The notes under the pieces: generated by a model | What the model was told of the DNA's origin: nothing | Databases searched by the model: none | What the model saw: only the letters and a program-made list of their open reading frames with translations | Translations under genes and position numbers: made by a program | Shown here: one piece after another, positions 37,491-54,625 of the stretch | Layout: each line of letters opens with the position of its first letter | Numbering within the stretch: the stretch's first letter is position 1 | Source of the DNA: Halisarca cf. caerulea | Taxonomy: Eukaryota > Porifera > Demospongiae > Chondrillida > Halisarcidae | Assembly (NCBI GenBank): GCA_963170055.1 | Contig: CAUJGJ010000137.1 | Coordinates: forward strand, 42,201 to 106,200 | Direction: 5' to 3' | DNA length: 64,000 nt

Positions 37491-37770
37491 CATGGGGTGA
37501 ACATGCACTGCATGGGGTGAACATGCACTGCATGGGGTGAACATGCACTGCGTGGGGTGAACATGCACTGTGTGGGGTGAACATGCACTGCATGGGGTGA
37601 ACATGCACTGCGTGGGGTGAACATGCACTGCATGCAGTGAACATGCACTGCATGGGGTGATCATGCATTGCATGGGGTGAGCATGCACTGCATGAGATGA
37701 ACATGCACTGTGTGGGGTGAACATGTACTGCATGGGGTGAACATGCACTGCATGGGGTAATCATGCATTG
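37491..37770. repeat. 20-bp minisatellite, 14 units
   Basis: CATGGGGTGAACATGCACTG with an exact 20-bp period and few substitutions. It belongs to the 3' flank shared with paralog D, where only about three units exist. Confidence 0.95.
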
Positions 37771-38174
37771 CACTCATATATTACTTATTCCAGTGTATCT
37801 GTTTGGCACTCCCTACTTCCCTCAATGCAAGTGTCGATCTCTCAATTAAAGGAATTCTCCAGAGCAGCTTTTTATATTATTAAATTTTGGAATCTATTGC
37901 ATGACTTTCCCTAGCTATTTTTTCTTTTTCTTTTCTGAAATGATTAATGAAATTGATTACAATTTGCATGTGAATATTATTGTCTATTAGTTTTATTAAC
38001 ACCTTCTATTTTGTAATACACAATTCCATTATGAAATTCAGCCTAGGTCCACAAATGCTGGAATATTTCATAATGGAATTGTGCATGACAAAATGGACGC
38101 CTTATGTGTTTATTGCATTTACATTCATCAAAATTAATTTTTTCTGTATATAGTTGCTTGCTTTTCGTGTTTTG

Positions 38175-38258
38175 TACTGTTGTTTCAGGATGCCTAGAAT
38201 AGTAGCCACTGGCTAAAGGCTTCCGGGATCCCCTGTTAAAATAAGCTTACCTAACCTA
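38175..38258 (+). mobile_element. LINE 3' terminus (solo)
   Basis: Shares GCCTAGAATAGTAGCCA, TGGCTAAAGGC and AAAATAAGCTTACCTAACCT with the 3' end of the LINE at 28065-28756, ending in a short CCTAA tail. Confidence 0.7.
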
Positions 38259-38439
38259 ATAAGGTGAGCATGTACTGCATGCATGGTACATTAATTTATG
38301 TTAATACATGTGCATGTATGTATGCACATGCATATCTTACATGCTTGAAAATTTAGGTACAATGTCATGCAGCTGTCAAGGGATGTCATCACGTGAACAT
38401 GCCTGTCAATACATGCATGCATAACATGAATGATGAATG

Positions 38440-38858
38440 CAGTTTTCTAGCCATGCAGCCCTTAATTTTAAGCAGGGTGAGCCAACTCGTTTATTTTTTG
38501 GCTTGGACCATTTTTAGTCCATTTTTTCTTTGTTGAGATGCTTCAAGTGGATAGATCAAGTGAAACTGACACTATGCATAACAATCTGAAACAATTCTCA
38601 TTCTCCATTTTGAAAAGTGCTCATAGCGGCTTTCAAAATACACCCAAGTACCCAAGTGCTAATCATGTGAACTTTTGAGTGAATTTCCCAGCAAGCACTG
38701 ATCACAAGATTAATCACTGTGCAAATGCAGAGGAGTAACTCGATAGAAAATAATACAGAAGTGAACCAGGAAAATGGCAGCTGAGCGCCATCTACTCGTA
38801 CTGGCTTGTGCAATAGCTACCCTCTTAATTATTTTTTTTCTCTGGTGACTAGGGTTAA
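38440..38858. mobile_element. MITE, CAG...GGTGACCACCCTG family (in 3' flank of paralog E)
   Basis: Shares order and phrases with 60995-61314 and inverted 57455-57791: CAGCCCTTAATTTTAAGCAG, AAACTGACACTATGCAT, GAAGTGAA, TTTTTTTCTCTGGTGACT. The last few bases are altered. The gene fragment at 38859 follows without a gap. Confidence 0.6.
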
Positions 38859-38960
38859 GAAGGATATATCCATATTGATAGCATAGGCTTTGAGGGATCT
38901 GACCACTTCAAAATTGCCCTCCTGCACAGATTGAGGTAGACAGTACTATAAGGTGTATGG
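38859..38960 (-). pseudogene. FAM69-like exon 2 fragment
   Basis: About 100 bp, about 85-90% like the part of exon 2 that encodes the catalytic-loop and IDMD region. Aligned to paralog E it lacks several bases around the CDVQE codons (CTCAATCTGTGCAGGAGG), so the frame is broken. No other exon 2 sequence accompanies it. It sits downstream of exon 3 of paralog E and adjoins a MITE. Confidence 0.8.
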
Positions 38961-39181
38961 ATGGTGTATGAATGTACGCATTTTCAAATCTTGCAGCTGA
39001 ATTACAAAGCATGCATGCATGCATGCTGCGAGTGCAAATGTCATCACAATTTGGGGGAAATTTAAATATAGAGTTAAAAATCATTGCTGAGTAAAAGTCA
39101 AATCATCCGTAGATAATAAATACATAAGTATGCAATTTAAATCATTCTATGAACACAGACTTTCATTGGGGCAAAACACAG

Positions 39182-44727
<5,546 letters not shown>

Positions 44728-44953
44728 CCTTTCAACATCGATCGGATTCAGCTTCCTCACTAAAGTTCAACTCGCTTTTCTTATATAAGGTTTTCGGTCA
44801 AAACTGTAGGTCTTCTTGCAGTCTTGCATTGAGTCGGTACAGCCATTCACAGGGATACTGCGGTTAACATCCAACAGGTGGAATCACATCACTCCCTCTC
44901 GCTCCCTGTACATAGACGGCCATATTGTTGCTGAACTGATCTGGATTTATAAT
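44728..44953. promoter_or_regulatory. Shared divergent promoter of paralog E and MPI
   Basis: Only 226 nt separate the two start codons. On the minus strand a good TATA box, TTATATAAG, lies at 44789-44781, about 55-60 nt before the paralog E start. The array-type upstream block stops near 44910 (CTCCCTGTA), where MPI-side sequence takes over. Bidirectional use is an inference from spacing. Confidence 0.5.
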
Positions 44954-47900
44954 ATGGCCACTGAGACGACCGGTTCGAGGCCTGGTTGGCTGTTGCTTGA
45001 CTGTGCCGTTCAGAACTATGCTTGGGGGAAGAAGGGTACTTCAAGTGTTGTGGCTAAATTGAGAAAAAGTAGCGATGACTTCATTGTGGATCCTGAATTG
45101 CCTTATGCCGAGGTAGGTCTCAATAATAATATACTGACTGTCAATTCATAGACCCTCGATACTACCGATTATGCAGTATAGAGAGTCTATGGTCTATTAG
45201 AGTTTACACATCAGTCCGTGGATGTTATATCCCTACGTATAGAGTAGCATATAGCCTCCGTGGGCAGTCCTCATTTCTGCCAAAGCTGGGCATGCTGATC
45301 AAAGTGAGATTACTTCTCAGCAGACGATAATTAATTAAGCAATCTCTGTGGATACTACAACCATAGATAATATAAAACGTACAACACTGTTGTATTATTT
45401 GTGCTGTAAATACAGTATTACATGTATTTTATAACTGCTATATTGGGCTACCCCAGACTATCTGGGAATCAATAATAAAATCTTGCAATATGAGTGAAAT
45501 CTGGAATTTTAGAAATAAATATTGAAATGTCTTTATCTTGGAAAACTTTTGTTTTTCTTTTCTGTAAAGCTTTGGATGGGAACTCATGCAAAGGGTCCGT
45601 CCACTATAAGGTCTCCTGACAGTTTGAAGGGAAAAAGTTTAAAAGAATGGCTGTCTTCCAATAGCTGGGCTCTTGGGAAAGCAACTGATGCAGATGGTGG
45701 GTTGCCGTTCTTGTTCAAAGTCTTGTCCATCAACAAGCCCTTGTCAATTCAAGCTCACCCAACAAAGGATCATGCCAAAGTTCTTCATGGTTCTGCACCA
45801 GACAAGTATCCAGACTCTAACCACAAACCTGAAATGGCAATAGCTGTGTCAGAGTTTGAGGCCTTCTGTGGATTCCGTCCCATTAGTGACCTTGTCCGTG
45901 GCCTTGAGAATGTTCCAGAATTGTTCAACGTGGTAGGAGCTAGGGCAGCCGAAAACCTGATTAAACTGCATCGTGGAGGTCTTGCTGATGATTCGCAAGA
46001 GATGAAGGAGGCATTGAAGGAATGCTTTTCTGCCTTTATCAATCAAGACGAAGACATATTTAAAGCACAGTTGTCATCATTGATTTCGAGAATAGAATCT
46101 AATTCACAAAATAAGTTAGGTTAGGACGTTTAAATCTCTAGGAAAATTATGTCATTTATGCTTGTGGTCCTGTGTTTGACATTGGCAGGTGAATCCTGGG
46201 GTAAGGCAGAATCCAGCCTTCTTCTGAGGTTGAATTCAGATTTCCCTGGAGATATTGGATGCTTTGCTGTGTACTTTTTGAACTACCTGAAGTTGCAGCC
46301 TGGAGAAGCTATATTCTTGGCCCCTAATGAACCCCATGCATACATCTCAGGAGGTACGTATGCAAACAAAATTACAGATGATGACGTTTCACAATTGTGA
46401 TATACTTATCCCATAAGTCTTGTTCACTTTCGTAACTGCATTTAGAGTGTGTAGAATGTATGGCATGCAGCGACAATGTCGTGAGAGCTGGTTTGACACC
46501 CAAGTTCAAGGACAAGAAGACTCTGTGTGGTATGCTTACTTACCTTGCAAAAAGCCCAAAGGACAATCTGTTTCAACCAAAGCCCCATTCTACATTGCAA
46601 TGGCCAGATGTGAAGGTATGTCTGCAGGTCACGAATGTGTCGGTTTTTCACTAGGTGCCCTAGTCTCACATACCCAGAGCCTACTCACCATACACAGCTG
46701 TGTGTGGGCGAGTAGGGCCTGGTTCACGAGACTATAAGTTATGGTTGCTGGACTGTTTAACTGTTTGGAGGTGAGATGATATGATATTGAGGTGTTCAAG
46801 GGCAGGAATGTCATATGTCAATTGCTTTTGCAACCCAGAATTCCCATGGTTTGAACATTTCAGAAATAGTACTTTTCTTGCTTCCAAATCCAAGAATGAT
46901 CACATGACCATCATTGGTAGTGTGGTCCTTTCCTTGTTGCTCCTGGCGGGGAAGGATCTAAGATTTGACTTGAATCCCTCTTTCCAGAATCCTAGTCAAT
47001 TAGTTTTCTCCATCATCACGTATTGTGTCAAACATTGGAGGATCTCATTTACTCTGTGTTTTTAAGTGATGGTATACTATAATTTTGCAAGTTAACCTCA
47101 AATCAGCACTACTTTCTACTTTTATGTATTACGAGAATTTGTGTATTGTATCATCAAAAATATTGTTCAAGAAGGCCATCTTGAGTTATGCAATATTGCA
47201 CCACAAGAGTTATTACGTATATTTAATAATTTATACTGATAGAATTGCATTCTACCAAGCTAGTAGAAGTATTAAAAGAAAACTGACATACTGATTTTAG
47301 ACCCATACATAGGGGAGTGGTTTGAGGTTTACTACATGTTCATTGTTTCCCCTAAAGGGAGGTAGGGGGGTGCTGCGCCCCCCTATAATCTTGGATAGAA
47401 AAACTTTCAACTTTAATATAATACACTAAAAGCTTGACAAAAAGCTAGAAACAACTCAATTCTAATAATAAACATGTTGTCACTGATGAAAACCATACAA
47501 CATGTTCAATATAGTTGTTCACTCCAGCAAATACTCACCTCTAATTGTGAAAAAAACCCAGAGTTTTCAGTTTTCAGTTTTCAGCCAAGAAAACTAGAAA
47601 GCCAGGCACCAAGCAGCACTAACCGCCATACACCCCCCTTTAGTTTTCGTCTGGGGAAAACACTGCCTGTTATATGTACATACTATATGCAACTTTCAAT
47701 TCCATGTGTGTTTGCCAACTACATTTGTATACAGTGTTATTGTAGGCCAACTTGTGTTTTCATGTCACTGGATTTTTAATGAATACAGTGACCCAAATGA
47801 ATATGGCACTGAAGATTGCAAGTTATCTCAACTGATAACTGTATGTATAGTTCAGGGATTAGTATTTTGGATTAGGGATGGCTCTGGAAAACTGCAGAAA

Positions 47901-48278
47901 GTGTCTACCCAGGTCCCTTGTGATATCTGCTCATCTGTATATGTGTGTATCAGTCTGCCATCATACAGAACGAGAAGTGTGTTATCATTTGTGATGTACG
48001 TAATTCCTTCCTAGGTGTACTCCCCTCCAGTTCCAGAGTTTGATGTACTTTCATTTGATTTGAAAGAAAAACCTGTCCTTGTACCTTCGGTTGATGGTCC
48101 TTCCATTTTGATTGTCATTTCTGGATCTGTCAAAGTTGAATGCAAAGATGGCCCCCATGCGGTGCTGCCTACTGGGACTGTGGTGTTTGTCCCAGCCAAA
48201 TCTGAGCTACAGGTAGTGAATGCAAACCCAGAAGAACCCTGCAAGTTCTATCAAGCATTCTGTGAACAATTCATCTAA
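44954..48278 (+). CDS. MPI: Mannose-6-phosphate isomerase
   Basis: Interconverts fructose-6-phosphate and mannose-6-phosphate in the cytosol, supplying GDP-mannose for glycosylation. Five exons: 44954-45112, 45570-46119, 46189-46353, 46446-46615, 48015-48278, all with GT/AG ends and consistent phases, giving 435 residues (human enzyme 423). Zinc ligands are recognisable as Gln114 and His116 ([10 protein letters not shown]), Glu141 (NHKPEMAI) and His286 (NEPHAYI). The family signatures YAELWMGTH (across exons 1/2), FEAFCGFRP, and [20 protein letters not shown] (exons 3/4), with the catalytic-site Arg, are present. The C-terminal cupin half is in exon 5. The start is the first ATG, directly before a conserved N-terminal QNYAWG motif. 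Intron 4 (1.4 kb) carries a palindromic element and a MITE. Confidence 0.95.
46661..46736. repeat. Palindromic element in MPI intron 4
   Basis: TAGTCTCACATACCCAGAGC on the left and GGCCTGGTTCACGAGACTAT on the right, with ACACAGCTGTGTGT at the centre. Same architecture and outer sequence as the array promoter elements. Confidence 0.6.
47341..47665. mobile_element. Non-autonomous DNA transposon in MPI intron 4
   Basis: Left end CATTGTTTCCCCTAAAG, right end CTGGGGAAAACACTG: imperfect inverted repeats of the CAGTGTTTTCCCCAG type. Flanks CATGTT and CCTGTT are a near-match target duplication. Confidence 0.6.
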
Positions 48279-48912
48279 CAATAATTATCACCTTGTGAAT
48301 TATTATTCAGTACAATCAAATGACAATGTTCATTATTGTTACATAGTTAAATTTGAATTATTGATCCATGATTGCGATATTTACTGTATATTATGGATAT
48401 GCCAAGGTACATCCCCTCCTCCTAAAAGGAACAGCATTGCTAGCTGTTGAGTAGCCCTGACAAAGGGTGGGCTAATACTGCATGCACAATATAGGATCAG
48501 CAGGAATTTTATAGATCATTTCTATGTGCATCATAATCATATTATTTGGCCATGGAGTTATATACTGTGTTGAGACGGAGTTCCTTATGTTTATACAGAG
48601 GATAAAATTTTTGGTACACTAAGTTTAATTTGCATTTACTTGACTGCATCTTTTGAATCTATATATCTGTAGGTGCTAATAATATGATCTAATAATTATA
48701 TAAAATATAATCATGCATGCATGCCTATGGTAATTTGCATTCAATTTGTAAGAAATCGTGCACAACATGAAATTACCTGTCATTGAAATAGAAAGTCACA
48801 ATACATTAAATGAAAGGTACGTGCATGTCTTGTCTGCTCATATGTTTGAATTCACTTGCTGAAATGAAAAGTCAATTTTTCTTATTCTTGTAATCTGTGC
48901 AGCTTTACGGAC
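48279..48912. other. Intergenic stretch between MPI and membrane protein gene
   Basis: AT-rich. A GTGCAG acceptor-like sequence at about 48897-48902, 10 nt before the ATG of the next gene, suggests a 5' UTR intron. No clear polyadenylation signal for MPI. Confidence 0.4.
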
Positions 48913-50597
48913 ATGTTCGAGAATACTGTTACAATGCTTTGTGGCATGTGCATAGTGGCCTTACTACAAGCTGTAGAGAGTAAGATCTCCGATGCTAAGT
49001 GTGTTTCTGATTTTGTAGAGCTTGAAGAGAAGACATTTGTCAACAGCACTGCAAACAGGTACAAGGTGTACCAAGCCTTCTACCCACCTAATGGGCATCT
49101 CCCATACTCTGTTGAAGTAACTTACAATACAGTACTACCCAATGGATCTCGTGTGGTCGTTGTTGCTCAAGCTAGTGAACAGTGCAATATTACCAGGTGG
49201 CTATGGCTGTCTTCTCCTGTGTTCCTGTACATGAGACCAGAATATCTGAATCGGATTATTCTTTATACATTGAACTATTTCAATCCTTGGCACCCTCCAC
49301 AAATTGTGCTGGAAGTACCTCAAATTTGTTCGAAGGAAACGGAAATGTTTTTGCTCCAGATGACTTCATCAGTAAGTCTGAGTTTTACGTTTACAGTGTA
49401 TTATATTATATACATTACAGTAAGTATATGATATATACATTAATTATGCTTCCATGTACTGTATAATTATAATGTGATTTACATGATAGTACCTGTAGCA
49501 TCAATCCAGTAAATTCTTTATTACATGTGTACATGCATCTTCCTACACAGCTACAAGATTATGCCGTTGGTCAGTTGAAAATGAAGACAGACTCTGGAAA
49601 TGTTGTTGTACATTGTGATTCGTATGGCGACCTTTCCTTCTACCATTTACCTTTGAGTGGACATAGGAGCACACAAATCACACAGATGGACTTCAATAGG
49701 TCTAAAATAGCATTGGGTGTTGGTGGAATAATGCAAATCCTGTTGCAGTGGGGCATTCTGGTGGCTATCTTGAAGAAACATCTGAACCACTATATTGAGC
49801 AGAGTTTGTTGTATTCATACAAGTACTATGGTATTATGTGTGGAACTACAACCATCTGTTTTCTGCTTGCTGTGACCATCACTTATTTCACTGCAGACAC
49901 TAGTCTTATCTCTCATCCGCATAGTCTATATGACAAGGCATACAATATCTTGGGATTAGCCATGATAGGCCTTTGTATACTTCCTGGAATACCTCTTGCT
50001 GTGTTCTTTGCCTGCAGGACAAAGCCCCCAGCTGTTCCTTATGTCTTTGTGATACCAGTAACAGTGCTACTTTGCTGTGGTAGTGTGCACAGAGCTAAGT
50101 CATTTACCTTCATGGTAGGACTGTGGTCAATTCTTTCTGGCGTGCAACTCATTGCAGCGTATTGCACAGTAGCAGCTTTTACGTTGTTGGCAGAGCCTTA
50201 TGCCATTATCACCAACAGCTTGTTAATAATTATCGTGTTTATATGCATGATTAATATTAGTGCTGTGCTGTTCACTGTCTGTGCCCACTTCTGCACTCCA
50301 AGTAGCAAGAGGTGGCAAGGAGCAGGAGATACAATGAAGAGGGCCTTGCTACTTGTTCCCCTACTGACTGTTACCTGCTGTTACTGCTCTGTATTCATCA
50401 CCAATGGCTACGTGATCAATATTCAGAACAAGCAGACAAACATTCGATCTTTGATGAGCAGCTTTGCCATCCCACTAATTCTTGGAGTCATTACGTTTGG
50501 CTTAAACAGGGTGATCATGACATGGCTGGTGACACCGCAAGTTAACACTGAAATCACAAAGCACACTGAAGGCAACCTTTATGAAGAGCTGATGTAA
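48913..50597 (+). CDS. Multipass membrane protein with secreted N-terminal domain (family unknown)
   Basis: Two exons, 48913-49371 and 49551-50597 (GTAAGT donor, CACAG acceptor, phase 0), 501 residues. An apparent signal peptide (MFENTVTMLCGMCIVALLQA) is followed by an extracellular region of about 190 residues with Cys residues and N-glycosylation sites (NST, NGS, NIT) and a WLWLSSPVFLYMRPEYLN segment. About eight hydrophobic segments then follow from residue 210 (IALGVGGIMQILLQWGILVA; YYGIMCGTTTICFLL; ILGLAMIGLCILPGIPLAVF; and further ones to IPLILGVITFGLNRVI). The tail is short and acidic (EGNLYEELM). I do not recognise a named family. The layout, a glycosylated ectodomain plus a helical bundle, suggests a surface receptor, channel or transporter. 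No GPCR signature such as DRY or NPxxY was seen. Confidence 0.8.
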
Positions 50598-52030
50598 TAT
50601 TTTATTATTGAGTTTATGGTACAATTATAGTTTGTAGCACTCTCAAAACTTTGGTATTGTAGGCATGTCAGTAGTTTGAAATCAGATTCAAATGAATAGC
50701 ATGTGCAATTGATTAGTATAGTGAACGGAATGATTTGTTATAACAATGTATGTGTTGAATGCCATATGTATTTTGGGAAGACTGAGATCTGTCTCTGCAT
50801 GGGTTCCTCGATATCTGTACACTGTTTCTTGTGCATTGACCCTTGGTCAACGGACACTGCGGCTGGTGCTAAACATTATGAATTAAAGCAGTAGTTACAA
50901 GTATATAGTTGGAAATGGCATCTACTGTATATATAGATATACTGGATTCCGGATCACAGAATGCATGCATGCGCAGGGTATACATACAAGAATATCGATT
51001 ACTATTTGTGAACTTGTATGTATACCATGCAAGCTGCGAAATTTCACGTCCTATTCTACATACAATTTGGTTTAAGTAGTATAGTCAATAATAATATCAA
51101 TATCCTTTAGAAATAATATCTGAACACTATGTGCACATATTAGGCCAAACACAAAAGTTACTGCATGTATTATGTAAATATAGCCATACAATTAAATTAA
51201 ATAATATTATAAAGGCATGGCAGTGCCACAGATGATAATACTTCTTATCCTATGTTAGTTTATGTGATTTCTTGTGAGGTATGTACCTACATATGCTACA
51301 TCTCTGCCAATCTATATATATGAGTCTTGTCAGAAGATGGCAGTGGAAGAAACCACTCCAGGACTAAATGTGCTGTCCGCTTTGTTACAGAATTGCCACA
51401 ATCCCTAATCAAAGGCTACATGTATGTCTCCCATTTGCATGCAAACCATGCAGAGATGACATGCTACTTAAGAATGAAGGGACTGGTTGCATAGGCATTG
51501 TCCAGTAGAATACTATTGAAAGTAAAGTTGAAGATACACTTTTGCAGAATGAAAACAGGCATTACTGATTAGCAATCATGGTACTTCTTCTGAAGTTTAA
51601 GTTGCTTACCACAAATAGAAAAGGGTGTATGTACCGCACACAGCAATCAAAAGTGGTTGAAGACCGATAAGGAAGCTATAACATTTCGTTGCATGAGTTG
51701 AGCATCAATGCCAATGTAAATGGTATTGCATGAGAGTCTCAGATATAATAGCATAAACACACTAGTCTCGTGTAGCCAGATCTCACACCTACAGATAAAG
51801 CAAACTCTGACGTTGCAATACTTCATCAATTCACATGTAAATTTCAATTATCTCTCTCGCCCTGCCATTGATATAACATTCCCTTCCTGAACGTACATAT
51901 GTACCTACATACATGCATGCATGCATGCATGCATACATACATACATACATACATAAAATTTAAAATACATCCATACATATATACATACATGCATGCATGC
52001 ATACATACATACATGCATGCATACATGCAT

Positions 52031-52483
52031 TAACGTGGTTAGTACATTTTACCTACCCTAGCTTTAGTTGGAGCTTTTAGAAGTTAAGAAGAGAATTTTA
52101 GAGTAGTCGCATCTTTATGCGCTGAAGTCCTCTCTTTTTACTGTGAGTATTTGCCACTGTGATGGTGCTTTCTATAGTATGGCCAACAGAGTTCATGTAA
52201 CTCGATTATGTTGCAACTACAATCCTTTTGTCAACAGCCTAGACGTACCTGCTAACTAACCAGTACTTGGCGTTAATCTAGGCGTTCGGTGAAGATGTCT
52301 GTATAATACCATCTAGCGGTTTCGGATTTTCCTTGACCAATCCCGATGGAAGGTTTCCAAGGAACATCCGTTACTGCTCTGTCCAGTGCTACTGATGAAG
52401 GGTGGAATTCCCAGAAAAGGCCTTATAGCACATTGGCAAAACAGCGATGCTTCGTCTCTGGTTAACGTGGTTAGTACATTTTA
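52031..52483. repeat. 22-bp direct repeats bracketing 410 bp
   Basis: TAACGTGGTTAGTACATTTT followed by AC occurs at both ends, each next to CATGCATACATAC microsatellite. This could be a duplicated boundary of an inserted segment or unequal exchange between the microsatellites. Confidence 0.7.
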
Positions 52484-52535
52484 CTTACATACATACATGC
52501 ATGCATGCATACATACATACATACATACATACCTA

Positions 52536-52562
52536 CGTGTGTGTGTATGTATGTGTGTGTGT

Positions 52563-52635
<73 letters not shown>
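52536..52635. repeat. (TG)n microsatellite
   Basis: About 100 bp. Confidence 0.9.
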
Positions 52636-52636
<1 letters not shown>

Positions 52637-53046
52637 TTCTTGTTCCTTTTTTCAATAATTTAGATAATAATCAGTACACAACAAGAAACATACAAGATAT
52701 AGCAACCATATAGTGACCTACAATGGAATCACCGTGAGCAGCCAAGAATAGATGCACAGTTAAAGTTTTGAACACGGAAACTTAAGCATTGGTATAATTT
52801 GAGATAAGACAACTGATTATGACTTACTAATCTAGATCTATATGGGCAATGCCTGTGATTATAATAGAGCATCTTTTCCAAAAACACAAGCTGACTCAAA
52901 TGCAATTGGTATAAAGATATATATATATATATATATATAATATATTATATATATAGTAATTGTAAAATCATTAGAGCCATGCATAGCACATACATCAGCC
53001 AAAAAAATATCTAAGCAAGTCTAAAATAATTAATGCAGTCTATGGC

Positions 53047-53262
53047 CTATGGATTGTCATCAAATATAGAAAATTGTTGTAGAGATCCCAGAATAGACAT
53101 GGCGTTCCCCCTTTGAACTGCCACTGACAATCTCTGGATGAGGAATTGCTGAGACAAAACCTCTCCTGTACGCATTCTCAGACAATGGGATATCTGCTTG
53201 ATGAAAAGAAGGGTCTCTGTGCCAAAAGCTCCAGTAGTTTCTATGGAGACTGGTGCAAACAA
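53047..53262 (-). pseudogene. Retrotransposon C-terminal relic
   Basis: Minus strand: APVSIETTGAFGTETLLFIK, GEVLSQQFLIQRLSVAVQRG, NAMSILGSL. Same family segment as 9647-9937 and about 75% identical in conceptual protein. A TATA-repeat follows at 53306-53355. Confidence 0.6.
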
Positions 53263-53303
53263 GTGGCTGGCACCTAAATGGCTTTATTGTATGGCTTTAA
53301 TCA

Positions 53304-53305
<2 letters not shown>

Positions 53306-53358
<53 letters not shown>

Positions 53359-53395
53359 TATATCTAATATTATATATATATATATGCTGATTATT
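53306..53395. repeat. (AT)n microsatellite
   Basis: Two AT arrays with a CATATATCTAATATT interruption. Confidence 0.9.
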
Positions 53396-53474
53396 ATCAT
53401 TATTATATATACACACCATAGCTATTGAAGAATATTGAATATACACATATTGCACACACACATTGACTAATAAT

Positions 53475-53716
<242 letters not shown>

Positions 53717-54270
53717 TATGCGTTCACGCGCACATACAGAGTAATGGTTGGTTATGCCTTGCCTAGCTTCTGTCCATGTATTATAGTGCTATGCTCAAAG
53801 CCAAATCCTCGAGTCCTGCATGGTGTCATTTTAATGTTAGTCTTATTTTCCGCCCCACTTCCTATCAAACATCAGCAGGAAGGTGACTAGATGACAGCAT
53901 GTGGCAAAAGGGAAGATTTTTGTGAGATAGTCAGGCATTGCCAATTCCTTCCCCCAGTAATACATAAATCAGATCCCAATCTGACTGCCAATTTCATGCC
54001 AGAGGGAAGAGGTCCAGCACGTATCTGTATACAGCATACCTGGCCTAGCCAAGTGTGTGAACACCATAACAATGCCCTTTCCGCCCCACCGGCGATAAAC
54101 GAGGACGGCCCAGCTGGCTAGACTAGTTTGGAATTGACTCAAGTCTCGACTCAAGTCCAGATCCTGCTAGGAATCTCGAAGTTTTACTCGAGTCGAGTCT
54201 CGACGCTGAACCATTTGTGTGAATTCAACCTACCTTGTTGGTCACTGAGGCTACTGGATTGGTTAGATTT

Positions 54271-54562
54271 ATGATTTCGCATTTTCTACGGCGTATTCAT
54301 TGTGCGAAATTTCATAGTGGATATTTGCTCAGAATGCAAGCAATCCGTGTCAACGAATTTGGAGATCCAGATGTCTTAAAATGTCAAACAGTACCTATGC
54401 CAACTATTGAGCCAACACAGGTTCTGGTCAACGTGAAAGCTGTCGGTATCAATCCTGTGGAGACCTACATCAGGTCTGGATCGTATGCCAGAAAACCAGC
54501 ATTGCCTTTCACACCAGGTACGTATGTGCTACAGAGGTGCCCTTAGTGATGCCACACTTTTG

Positions 54563-54625
<63 letters not shown>

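Larger units (their letters stand above)
50598..53046. other. Intergenic stretch
   Basis: No gene recognised. ATGC/ATAC tetranucleotide runs at 51900-52030 and 52480-52530. A direct repeat TAACGTGGTTAGTACATTTTAC at 52031 and 52462 brackets about 430 bp of non-repetitive sequence. (TG)n at 52536-52635 and (AT)n at 52917-52955. Confidence 0.5.

Noticed and set aside
37491..37770. Regular 20-bp repeats considered as a CRISPR-like array
   Set aside because: Units are head to tail without spacers and the genome is eukaryotic; it is a minisatellite.
52390..52425. CTGATGAAGGGTGG...CCCAGAAA, a hammerhead-ribozyme-like core
   Set aside because: The closing pair next to the core is A/A, and no NUH cleavage site or stem III partner was found.
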